Below, in pieces: positions 24,493-31,761 of a stretch of DNA of 42,399 nucleotides. The notes under the pieces were generated by a model. It was not told the DNA's origin and made no database searches. It saw nothing but the letters and a program-made list of their open reading frames with translations. Made by a program: the position numbers and the translations under genes. The DNA comes from CAZOVK01 sp964583165 (GTDB lineage Bacteria > Bacillota > Clostridia > Lachnospirales > WRAX01). The stretch spans positions 1 through 42,399 of the forward strand of contig CAZOVK010000011.1 in the NCBI GenBank assembly GCA_964583165.1. Reading direction: 5' to 3'. Position 1 is the first letter of the stretch. Each line of letters opens with the position of its first letter.

Positions 24493-25410
24493 ATGGCGAA
24501 CATTAAACGCGAAGATTTCGTAATGATAGACAGAAGCGGCATGGACGCGGACAAGATTGTGCGCCCGACCATTACATATTGGCAGGACGCGTGGCGACGT
24601 TTGCGCAAGAACCCCATAGCTATGACGAGTTTGGGCGTTCTCTTCATTCTTGTTGTGATGGTCATCATTGGGCCATACATAAGCCCCCACGATTATACTT
24701 ATATTGAACCAACACTTAAAAATACCGCGCCTAACTCGACTTATTGGTTCGGCACGGACAGCCTTGGGCGCGATTTATTCTCGCGTGTATGGATTGCCGC
24801 GCGCGTGTCGGTCATCGTGGCTGTGGTTTGCGCGGGCATTCAAATGATTCTCGGCTCTCTTTATGGCGCGATTATGGCGTTTTTCGGCGGCAATGTTGAC
24901 GGCGTTATGATGCGTTTTATTGAGATTATCACGAGTATGCCGTCACTGCTTATCACGATTTTGATTATGCTGGTTCTGGGTAACGGCATGTTCAGCTTGC
25001 TCGTTGCGCTCTCAGTGACCTCATGGTGCGGCACGGCAAGGCAGATGCGCGGTCTTATTATGCAACTGCGCGAGAGCGAGTATGTCATGGCGGCGCAAGC
25101 TCTCGGCGCGTCACCAAAGCGCGTCATTCTTAAACACCTTATTCCGAACACACTGTCTATTTTGATACTCACAACCGCGTCCAGCATTCCGGCGTTCATC
25201 TTCACCGAAGCCGGACTAAGCTTCTTGGGTATCGGACTTCAACCGCCCGCGACAAGCTTGGGGGTTCTCATCAGCGCGGGGCAACAAGCCATGATGTTCT
25301 ATGGTTATCAGCTCTTCTGGCCCGCGATTATTTTGTGTCTGTTGGTTCTTGCGTTCAATCTTTTGGGCGACGGTCTGCGCGATGCGCTTGACCCACGCTT
25401 GCGTCAGTAG
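24493..25410 (+). CDS. oppC: oligopeptide ABC transporter permease (OppC/DppC type)
   Basis: 305 residues: a cytoplasmic N-terminus with WRRLRKNPIAMTSLGVL leading into helix 1, the YWFGTDSLGRDLFSRV signature, then five more helices. The EAA loop reads AAQALGASPKRVILKHLIPN. This forms the heterodimeric channel with OppB. AGGAGGCGACC precedes the ATG. Confidence 0.93.
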   Translation: MANIKREDFVMIDRSGMDADKIVRPTITYWQDAWRRLRKNPIAMTSLGVLFILVVMVIIGPYISPHDYTYIEPTLKNTAPNSTYWFGTDSLGRDLFSRVWIAARVSVIVAVVCAGIQMILGSLYGAIMAFFGGNVDGVMMRFIEIITSMPSLLITILIMLVLGNGMFSLLVALSVTSWCGTARQMRGLIMQLRESEYVMAAQALGASPKRVILKHLIPNTLSILILTTASSIPAFIFTEAGLSFLGIGLQPPATSLGVLISAGQQAMMFYGYQLFWPAIILCLLVLAFNLLGDGLRDALDPRLRQ

Positions 25411-25421
25411 GGAGGTAGAAT

Positions 25422-26435
25422 ATGGAGAGATTACTTGAAGTAAAAAATCTGCGTGTTTCCTACCATACATACGCGGGCGAGGTTCAGTCTGTACGCGGCG
25501 TGAGTTTTCACGTTGACCGCGGCGAAACCGTGGCGATTGTCGGTGAATCGGGCTGTGGGAAGTCTGTAACCGCTAAGTCTATTATGGGGCTTATCGCGAC
25601 ACCACCCGGTGAAATCAAAGAGGGTAGTGAGGTAGTCTTTAACGGGCAGAACATTTTGAAATTCACCGAAAAAGAATGGTGCAAGTTCCGTGGGGCGCAA
25701 AGCTCTATGATTTTCCAAGATGCGCTCACAAGTTTGAACCCGACAATGACCGCGGGTAAACAGATAGTAGAAAATTTAGTACAACATAGAGATATGAATA
25801 AAACGCAAGCGCGTGAAGCGGCGATTGAGATGCTTAGATTGGTTGGCATCCCGAACCCCGAAAAGCGTTTCAAGCAATACCCGCACGAGTTTTCGGGCGG
25901 TATGCGCCAGCGCGTCATGATTGCGATTGCGTTGGCTTGTAACCCGTCACTACTTATAGCCGACGAACCCACGACAGCTTTGGATGTGACGATTCAAGCC
26001 CAGATTATCGAGCTAATAGCGGACTTGCAGAAGAAATTGAACACGGCCGTTATCATCATCACCCATGATTTAGGCGTTGTCGCCGACATAGCCGACAGAA
26101 TCGTTGTTATGTATTCGGGCAAGATTGTTGAAGAGGGCACATGCGAAGAGATTTTCTATAACCCACGCCACCCATATACATGGGCGCTTCTGAACGCTGT
26201 TCCGCGTCTTGACCTTCAGAACAAGCAACAGCTTGTATCAATCGAAGGTACGCCGCCGGACTTGTTTGCGCCTCCTATTGGTTGTGGGTTCTCGACGCGT
26301 TGTGCTTATTGCATGAAAGTTTGCGTTGACCAGCAACCGGAAGTGACAGACTTTGGCGGCGGTCATCGCACATCATGTTGGCTTCATCATGAATTTGCGC
26401 CCAAAGTAGACGCGCCGTTTGCGGGAGGTGTATAA
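25422..26435 (+). CDS. oppD: oligopeptide ABC transporter ATPase (OppD/DppD type)
   Basis: 337 residues. Walker A GESGCGKS near 40-47, signature FSGGMRQR near 159-166, Walker B LLIADEPTTALD, and the switch His in ITHDLGV. The C-terminal oligopeptide domain carries a Cys cluster (CGFSTRCAYCMKVC) that in related DppD proteins can hold an Fe-S cluster. It overlaps oppF by one base (TAATG). Confidence 0.94.
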   Translation: MERLLEVKNLRVSYHTYAGEVQSVRGVSFHVDRGETVAIVGESGCGKSVTAKSIMGLIATPPGEIKEGSEVVFNGQNILKFTEKEWCKFRGAQSSMIFQDALTSLNPTMTAGKQIVENLVQHRDMNKTQAREAAIEMLRLVGIPNPEKRFKQYPHEFSGGMRQRVMIAIALACNPSLLIADEPTTALDVTIQAQIIELIADLQKKLNTAVIIITHDLGVVADIADRIVVMYSGKIVEEGTCEEIFYNPRHPYTWALLNAVPRLDLQNKQQLVSIEGTPPDLFAPPIGCGFSTRCAYCMKVCVDQQPEVTDFGGGHRTSCWLHHEFAPKVDAPFAGGV

Positions 26436-27400
26436 TGGCTTCTGATAAGGTAGTCCTTGATGTTAAGAATCTAAAGAAATATTTCAACGTAGGGCGTGAC
26501 GCCGTTCTTAAAGCCGTTGACAACGTAACCTTCCAGATTCACGAGGGCGAAACACTGGGCATGGTCGGCGAATCGGGTTGCGGCAAGACCACATGCGGGC
26601 GTACCGCGATTGGTATTTACTCGAAAACGGACGGCACGGTGCTTTATAACGGGCGCGACGTTCATGCCATGAAGGGCAAAGAGCGCACGGCTTTCACGAA
26701 GGAATGTCAAATCATATTCCAGGACCCATACGCGAGTCTGAACCCACGCATGACTGTTTCTGATATTATCGCCGAGGGCATAGACATTCACGGTATGGCC
26801 GCGAACGACAAAGACCGCGCCGAACGTATTTATCACCTACTGGATTTAGTCGGGTTAAACAAAGAGCACGCGAGTCGCTTTGTCCATGAGTTTTCAGGCG
26901 GCCAGCGTCAGCGTATCGGTATTGCGAGAGCGCTGGCGGTTGAACCGCGCTTCATCATGTCTGATGAGCCGATTTCTGCGCTAGACGTGTCCATTCAGGC
27001 GCAAATCGTGAATCTTCTAATAAAGCTACAGAACGAAATGGGGCTGACGTACCTATTCATTGCGCATGACCTAAGCATGGTCAAACACATTTCTGACCGT
27101 GTGGCGGTTATGTATCTGGGTACACTCGTTGAACTGACGACAAGCGAGATGCTCTATGAGAACCCGCTGCATCCGTATACGCAAGCGCTACTGTCAGCGA
27201 TTCCGATACCCGACCCGCGCGTGGCTAGAAAGCGTGAGCGCATAAGATTGCGCGGTGAGGTTAGCTCACCGATTAACCCGTCGGCAGGTTGCCGCTTCAA
27301 AGACCGTTGCGCGGCGGCTATGCCGTGTTGTGGCGAAGAATTGCCAGAATTGCGCGAAGTGGAGAAAAACCACTTTGTCGCGTGTCACTTGTTCAAGTAA
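26435..27400 (+). CDS. oppF: oligopeptide ABC transporter ATPase (OppF/DppF type)
   Basis: 321 residues. Walker A GESGCGKTT near 46-54, signature FSGGQRQR near 151-158, Walker B IMSDEPISALDVS, and switch His in IAHDLSMV. The C-terminal segment has the usual CRFKDRCAAAMPCC motif. With oppD it forms the heterodimeric motor. Last recognisable transporter gene of the operon; a small membrane-protein gene follows immediately. Confidence 0.94.
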   Translation: MASDKVVLDVKNLKKYFNVGRDAVLKAVDNVTFQIHEGETLGMVGESGCGKTTCGRTAIGIYSKTDGTVLYNGRDVHAMKGKERTAFTKECQIIFQDPYASLNPRMTVSDIIAEGIDIHGMAANDKDRAERIYHLLDLVGLNKEHASRFVHEFSGGQRQRIGIARALAVEPRFIMSDEPISALDVSIQAQIVNLLIKLQNEMGLTYLFIAHDLSMVKHISDRVAVMYLGTLVELTTSEMLYENPLHPYTQALLSAIPIPDPRVARKRERIRLRGEVSSPINPSAGCRFKDRCAAAMPCCGEELPELREVEKNHFVACHLFK

Positions 27401-27402
27401 TT

Positions 27403-27738
27403 ATGAAGCGTACAATATGGGAAGTGTTGAAAGCTGCCATTATAGGCATTACGGCCGCCGCATGTGTCGCGCTAGTCGTATTTGTGATTGCGTCAATCGC
27501 AACGGCGGGTTCTATGACCGATTCGCTGGAGGCCTCAAAACGCGCGGTGTTATTCTTTGCGGCGTTGTCTATGTTCTTTTCGGCGGCGGCATTCTTTCGC
27601 AAGGAGAGCAAACGCCCTTTAGCGGACAGTGAAGGTTATAGGAAGTTATTCCGCAATATTCCGTTCGCGCTCACATTGTTTATCGGGGCGTTTGCGGGCA
27701 CGGTTATTGCGGCTGTATTGGAGTATCTTGGCGGTTAG
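27403..27738 (+). CDS. small membrane protein of unknown function
   Basis: 111 residues with three hydrophobic segments (about 10-36, 46-65 and 87-108) separated by short charged loops. The ATG lies 2 bp after the oppF stop with no clear ribosome binding site, so translation is probably coupled to oppF. A terminator follows. No family recognised; function in peptide uptake is only suggested by position. Confidence 0.65.
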   Translation: MKRTIWEVLKAAIIGITAAACVALVVFVIASIATAGSMTDSLEASKRAVLFFAALSMFFSAAAFFRKESKRPLADSEGYRKLFRNIPFALTLFIGAFAGTVIAAVLEYLGG

Positions 27739-27751
27739 TACGTAAAATTAA

Positions 27752-27784
27752 GCACGCTGTTATGAAAATGACAGCGTGTTTTAG
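27752..27784 (+). terminator. intrinsic terminator of the oligopeptide operon
   Basis: Stem CACGCTGT/ACAGCGTG with a 10-base loop, followed by a short T-rich stretch. Confidence 0.75.
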
Positions 27785-27809
27785 CTTGTAAATATGAGGA
27801 GAGTGTGTT

Positions 27810-28328
27810 ATGGGGGATTTCTGTTTAGCATTACCGACTGTAGCTGATGAAGAAGCAATGAAACTGATGATGCGCGAATGGCATGAAGCGGGTGGGAGAA
27901 TTAACCCCGGGTTACTGAAACGTTATGCGGAAGAGAAGGGCTTTTCGGCGTGGCTGGATTATCTGGAAACTTGCGCTGACAAGGACAAAGTTGGTGACAA
28001 TGTGCCACAGACGCTCTATTTCATCAAGAATGGCTGTGATATAATCGGCGCGATTGCGGTCAGACATTATCTAAACGAATCGAACACGATTAGCGGCGGT
28101 CACGTTGCCTATGGCATACGCCCAACATGCCGAGGCAAAGGATATGGCCATATCGCGCTAAAACTGGCTGTTGCCAAGTTGAATGAAATGGGCATAACTA
28201 AGATTCTGGTCACATGTGACGCCGACAACTTAGCTTCAGAGCGCGTCATCCTCCGTGCGGGCGGTGTAATGGAGAATCAGGCGTATAATGAAGACGGTAT
28301 TTTGATGAACCGATATTGGATTGGTTAG
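27810..28328 (+). CDS. GNAT-family N-acetyltransferase
   Basis: 172 residues. The acetyl-CoA loop is visible as RGKGYGHIA (about 109-117, the R/Q-x-x-G-x-G/A motif), preceded by a beta-strand HVAYGIRPTCR and followed by the usual LVTCDADNLASERVILRAGG, motif B of GNAT enzymes. The closest kind of match is the RimJ/RimL-like or aminoglycoside-type clade of unassigned substrate. GAGGAGAG precedes the ATG. It may be transcribed together with the DUF1667 gene, which starts 21 nt later. Confidence 0.88.
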   Translation: MGDFCLALPTVADEEAMKLMMREWHEAGGRINPGLLKRYAEEKGFSAWLDYLETCADKDKVGDNVPQTLYFIKNGCDIIGAIAVRHYLNESNTISGGHVAYGIRPTCRGKGYGHIALKLAVAKLNEMGITKILVTCDADNLASERVILRAGGVMENQAYNEDGILMNRYWIG

Positions 28329-28349
28329 GTCTTTAACAAAGGTGATGAA

Positions 28350-28712
28350 ATGACAAAAACGATACCATGCAAGAATTGTCCAAACGGCTGTGAAATAACG
28401 GTAGAAACGGATGGCGAGATTCTGGTTAATACAAAGGGCGCGAACTGCTCAAATGGGCTGATGTATGTTGAGCAGGTGTTGTTTGCGCCTGTCAAGATAG
28501 CCAAAACATTCGTAAAGGTGGAGGGCGGTGAGAAAACACAGGTCAATGTCACCACAAACGAGCCGATACCCAAGAGCCGCCTTTTTGATGTTATAAAGGC
28601 GGCGCACAAGATGACGGTTAAAGCGCCCATTCACGCGGGGCAGATTGTCATACAAAACGTGTTGGGTTTAGGCGTTGATTTCATAGCTGAAACAGACGTA
28701 CCAAAAGTGTAA
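28350..28712 (+). CDS. DUF1667 protein with CxxCPxGC motif
   Basis: 120 residues. The N-terminus has CKNCPNGC (7-14) and a second Cys in GANCSNG (about 31-37), the DUF1667 pattern, likely a metal or Fe-S site. The C-terminal half (about 65-110) is the conserved IPKSRLFDVIKAAHKM...APIHAGQIVIQNVLGLGVD region. DUF1667 genes usually follow glycerol-3-phosphate dehydrogenase-like and NAD(FAD)-oxidoreductase genes; here neither is present, so this copy is an orphan. Function unknown. Confidence 0.85.
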   Translation: MTKTIPCKNCPNGCEITVETDGEILVNTKGANCSNGLMYVEQVLFAPVKIAKTFVKVEGGEKTQVNVTTNEPIPKSRLFDVIKAAHKMTVKAPIHAGQIVIQNVLGLGVDFIAETDVPKV

Positions 28713-28781
28713 CAAAAATATTTATTCATGTTTGACAAACTTTGGGGCGATTGTGCCAAAAATATCTGACGATATTCCATG

Positions 28782-28810
28782 TTGTATATGCCTGTCATTT
28801 ACTGTATACT
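28782..28810 (+). promoter_or_regulatory. sigma-A promoter of the amino-acid ABC operon
   Basis: TTGTAT and TATACT are 17 bp apart. The -10 coincides with the first unit of a phased hexamer array. Confidence 0.6.
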
Positions 28811-28859
28811 ATTGCAAAACGGAGCATACTCATGTATACTCACGCATACCTAAGCATAC
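28804..28859 (+). repeat. 10-bp-phased GYATAC hexamer array in the leader of the amino-acid ABC operon
   Basis: GTATAC or GCATAC occurs at 28804, 28824, 28834, 28844 and 28854, all on one 10-bp grid. The missing grid position at 28814 has the degenerate GCAAAA. The array spans the -10 to just before the ribosome binding site. One helical turn per unit suggests cooperative protein binding on one face of the DNA. Confidence 0.7.
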
Positions 28860-28875
28860 AGGGAGGAAACGGAGA

Positions 28876-29604
28876 ATGAAAAAGTTTTTGGCAGTATTGG
28901 CAATGTTTTGTGTGTTTGCGGTTATTTTTGGGCTTTCGGCGTGTTCGGGCGGCGGTTCGTTAAGGATGGCTACAGAAGCCGGCTTTGAACCGTTTGAATA
29001 CTACGAGGGTCAAGACATAGTGGGTATTGACGTAGATATAGTGAACGCAATCGCGAAAGAACTGAACCAGAAGCTTGAAATTACAGACATGGACTTTGAC
29101 TCGGTGCTCGTAGCCCTTTCGGCTGACAAGGCTGACATCATCGCGGCCGGTATCACAGTTGACGAAGACAGAAAACAGAACATGGACTTTACGATTCCCT
29201 ACTACAACGCGTCACAGGTTATCATTATTCGTGGCGATTCTGACATCAAAACGGCCGACGACTTGGCGGGTAAGAAAATCGCCGTGCAGTTAGGCACAAC
29301 AGGTGACGATATTGTCAGCGAAATGACAGACGTGACCATTCAACGCAACAAGAAATTCTTTGAAGCCGTTGAAGACCTGAAACTCGGTCGCGTAGACGCG
29401 GTGGTTATGGACAACTTCCCCGCGAAGATTTTCATTGACCAGAACCCGAACCTTGTTATGATTGAAGAGCCGCTCAGTGTTGAAGAATACGCGATTGGCG
29501 TTAAAAAGGGCAATACGAGCCTGCTTAACACAGCCAACAAGGTCATTCAAAAGCTTATTGAATCCGGCGAAATGGATAGAATTATCAGCAAGTATACAGA
29601 GTAA
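28876..29604 (+). CDS. polar amino-acid ABC transporter substrate-binding lipoprotein
   Basis: 242 residues. Lipoprotein signal with lipobox SAC (Cys23), then a family-3 solute-binding fold: ATEAGFEPFEYYEG and the GIDVDIVNAIAKEL segment that binds the alpha-carboxylate, then ADIIAAGITVDEDRK. The family serves glutamine, histidine, arginine, lysine or cystine. GGAGG and a second GGAG precede the ATG at 28876; the longer open frame from 28732 lies over the promoter and is not real coding sequence. Permease and ATPase follow directly. Confidence 0.92.
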   Translation: MKKFLAVLAMFCVFAVIFGLSACSGGGSLRMATEAGFEPFEYYEGQDIVGIDVDIVNAIAKELNQKLEITDMDFDSVLVALSADKADIIAAGITVDEDRKQNMDFTIPYYNASQVIIIRGDSDIKTADDLAGKKIAVQLGTTGDDIVSEMTDVTIQRNKKFFEAVEDLKLGRVDAVVMDNFPAKIFIDQNPNLVMIEEPLSVEEYAIGVKKGNTSLLNTANKVIQKLIESGEMDRIISKYTE

Positions 29605-29625
29605 CCATAGATAGGGGCGGTTCTA

Positions 29626-30327
29626 ATGGCACTGCTACAGGGATTTGCTGACAGCTTCTATCTGAACTTCATAAAGCAAAGCCGCTACCTGTTTATACTG
29701 AACGGTTTGGGCATTACGGTTTCCGTGACGATTTTTGCGGCGATTCTGGGGCTTCTGCTCGGCGTACTCGTTGCTGTCGTGAGGTCGTCGCATGATTTGA
29801 CGGGGCGTTACCGCATAGGCAACGCGATAGCCAAGGTATATATCACGGTTGTGCGCGGTACACCCGTTGTCGTTCAGTTAATGATTGTTTTCTACATAGT
29901 ATTTAGGCCGCTCCCCTCAGTGCCGGGCGTTATCGCGTGTATTCTGGCGTTCGGCTTGAACTCGGGCGCATATGTCGCAGAGATTGTGCGCGGCGGCATC
30001 ATGAGTATCGACAAAGGGCAGATGGAAGCGGGGCGCTCGCTCGGTTTCACTTATAACGCAACCATGCGCCATATCATCTTGCCCCAGACGTTCAAAAACG
30101 TCTTGCCCTCACTCGGCAATGAGATAATCACGCTTCTTAAAGAAACGAGCGTCGCGGGCTTCATAGGCGTCGCTGACCTCACTCAAGGCGCGAATATCAT
30201 CAGAAGCCGAACATTTGACGCATTCTTCCCGCTTTTGGCGGCCGCCGGGATTTATCTGGCGATTGTCATGCTAATGACAGCGGGGTTGACGCGGATAGAG
30301 AGGAGGTTAAGACGTGGCGACAGATAA
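29626..30327 (+). CDS. polar amino-acid ABC transporter permease (HisM/GlnP family)
   Basis: 233 residues with about five membrane helices. The family signature segments are clear: VVRGTPVVVQLMIVFY after helix 2 and the EAA loop EAGRSLGFTYNATMRHIILPQ, followed by LLKETSVAGFIGVADL. It starts 21 nt after the binding-protein gene and its end overlaps the ATPase by 14 nt. Confidence 0.94.
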   Translation: MALLQGFADSFYLNFIKQSRYLFILNGLGITVSVTIFAAILGLLLGVLVAVVRSSHDLTGRYRIGNAIAKVYITVVRGTPVVVQLMIVFYIVFRPLPSVPGVIACILAFGLNSGAYVAEIVRGGIMSIDKGQMEAGRSLGFTYNATMRHIILPQTFKNVLPSLGNEIITLLKETSVAGFIGVADLTQGANIIRSRTFDAFFPLLAAAGIYLAIVMLMTAGLTRIERRLRRGDR

Positions 30328-31057
30328 CGAAATTCTTATTGAGGTTAAGAACCTCACAAAGTCGTTCGGTGAGGTTCACGCGCTTAATGATGTATCAACA
30401 GACATAAAGCGCGGCGAAGTCGTCGTAATCGTAGGGCCGTCTGGTAGCGGCAAGTCAACATTCCTGCGCTGTCTGAACCAACTCGAAGACCCAAACGGCG
30501 GTCACGTCATCTTTGAAGGCTTCGACTTAGTGGACTTACGCGTAGATATAAACCTACATAGACAGCGCATGGGCATGGTTTTCCAGCATTTCAACCTATT
30601 CCCGCATATGACTGTTCTTAAAAATATGACGCTTGCACCTATTAAGCTATTGAAGCTTACCCAAGAAGAGGCCGAAGAACGTGCCATGCGCCTGCTGGAG
30701 CGCGTTGGGTTGGAGATGAAGGCCAACGAGTACCCCGCCATGCTGTCTGGCGGACAGAAACAGCGTGTCGCGATTGTCCGCGCGCTCTGTATGCAACCCG
30801 ATGTGATGCTTTTTGACGAACCAACAAGCGCACTTGACCCCGAGATGGTGGGCGAGGTATTAGACGTTATGAAAAGCTTGGCGAACGAGGGTATGACAAT
30901 GGTTGTTGTCACCCATGAAATGGGCTTCGCTAGTGAAGTGGGTACCCGCGTGGTATTCATGGACGGTGGGCGCATAATCGAAGAAGCCCCACCCAAGGAG
31001 TTTTTCAACGCGCCAAAGAATGCGCGGTTACAAAGTTTTTTAAGTAAAGTAATATAG
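30314..31057 (+). CDS. polar amino-acid ABC transporter ATPase (GlnQ/HisP family)
   Basis: 247 residues. Walker A GPSGSGKST near 39-47, a MVFQHFNLFPHMT Q-loop, signature LSGGQKQR near 141-148, Walker B VMLFDEPTSALDPE, and switch His in VTHEMGF. The start is GTG 30314 with a perfect AGGAGG seven bases upstream, inside the end of the permease gene. Confidence 0.95.
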   Translation: MATDNEILIEVKNLTKSFGEVHALNDVSTDIKRGEVVVIVGPSGSGKSTFLRCLNQLEDPNGGHVIFEGFDLVDLRVDINLHRQRMGMVFQHFNLFPHMTVLKNMTLAPIKLLKLTQEEAEERAMRLLERVGLEMKANEYPAMLSGGQKQRVAIVRALCMQPDVMLFDEPTSALDPEMVGEVLDVMKSLANEGMTMVVVTHEMGFASEVGTRVVFMDGGRIIEEAPPKEFFNAPKNARLQSFLSKVI

Positions 31058-31102
31058 CAAAGAGAGCAGATGCCCGATAGTTCGCGGCGTCTGCTCTCTT
31101 TG
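31058..31102 (+). terminator. long inverted repeat, probable terminator
   Basis: A 17-bp stem (one G-T pair) with an 11-base loop begins immediately after the ATPase stop. The T-run is short (TTTG), so termination may be partial. Confidence 0.65.
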
Positions 31103-31111
31103 TAGTAAGAT

Positions 31112-31140
31112 TTGATTTTAGGGGCGTTCTGTGCTAATAT
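31112..31140 (+). promoter_or_regulatory. sigma-A promoter of the NfeD-flotillin operon
   Basis: TTGATT and TAATAT are separated by 17 bp, 55 bp before the first gene. Confidence 0.6.
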
Positions 31141-31194
31141 ATCATCATACCTGTAGCCACCGCTTGCGTTTATATTATAAAGGGGGGGAACAAG

Positions 31195-31743
31195 ATGACC
31201 GGGGCTTTGAAGGTAATTTACACATCATGTATGGTGCTGGGCATTGTGATACCGCTGTTGGGGCTTCTCGTCGGTGCTCTCGGGAACTGGCTTGATTTCG
31301 ACGCAGAGCTCGATATTGACGGTGACGGCGTGCCTGACTCACCGTTTCCTGTGGGTTTTCTTGATACGCTGTTCGGGGCGCTCGTGTTCGGAGCTGTCGG
31401 GTGGCTGACTATGCTGTTTGGTATAGACGTATATGCGCAACTCGTGGCGGGTGTTGTGTTCGGCGTGTGTGCCCAACAGGCGGTGAGGCGTTATGTAATA
31501 ATGCCGTTGCGGCAAAACCGCGCGAATGCGATAGACTATAATGACCTCGTGGGCAAAACAGGTACTGTTATCCTCACGATTCATCCGCATAAAAACGGCA
31601 CGATTTCGCTTGAGGATTCAACAGGCAGTAAGATTACGTATCCCGCATCCTGCATTCAGGGCGATATTGAACAGGGTACGCTGATACGCGTAATGTCCGT
31701 TGATACGGACACTAAGGTGTGTGAGGTAGAAACTGTAAGATAG
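31195..31743 (+). CDS. NfeD-family membrane protein (YuaF-like)
   Basis: 182 residues. A first membrane helix (about 8-30) is followed by a short loop with DxDxDGxxD (Asp40-Asp48), which looks like a calcium-binding loop, then two further helices (about 55-95). Residues about 115-182 form the OB-fold of NfeD proteins (DLVGKTGTVILTI...TLIRVMSVDTDTKVCEVE). NfeD proteins pair with flotillins in membrane microdomains; the flotillin gene follows after 18 nt. The AAGGGGGGG site precedes the ATG. Confidence 0.85.
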   Translation: MTGALKVIYTSCMVLGIVIPLLGLLVGALGNWLDFDAELDIDGDGVPDSPFPVGFLDTLFGALVFGAVGWLTMLFGIDVYAQLVAGVVFGVCAQQAVRRYVIMPLRQNRANAIDYNDLVGKTGTVILTIHPHKNGTISLEDSTGSKITYPASCIQGDIEQGTLIRVMSVDTDTKVCEVETVR

Positions 31744-31761
31744 ATAAAAGGGGGATTTATC

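Noticed and set aside
28804..28859. CRISPR array or transposon end
   Set aside because: Units are 6 bp on a 10-bp step with no unique spacers of CRISPR length, no cas genes and no transposase nearby.
28732..28875. N-terminal extension of the amino-acid binding protein
   Set aside because: The extension covers the promoter and repeat array and would put the lipoprotein signal inside the protein. ATG 28876 has a GGAGG site.
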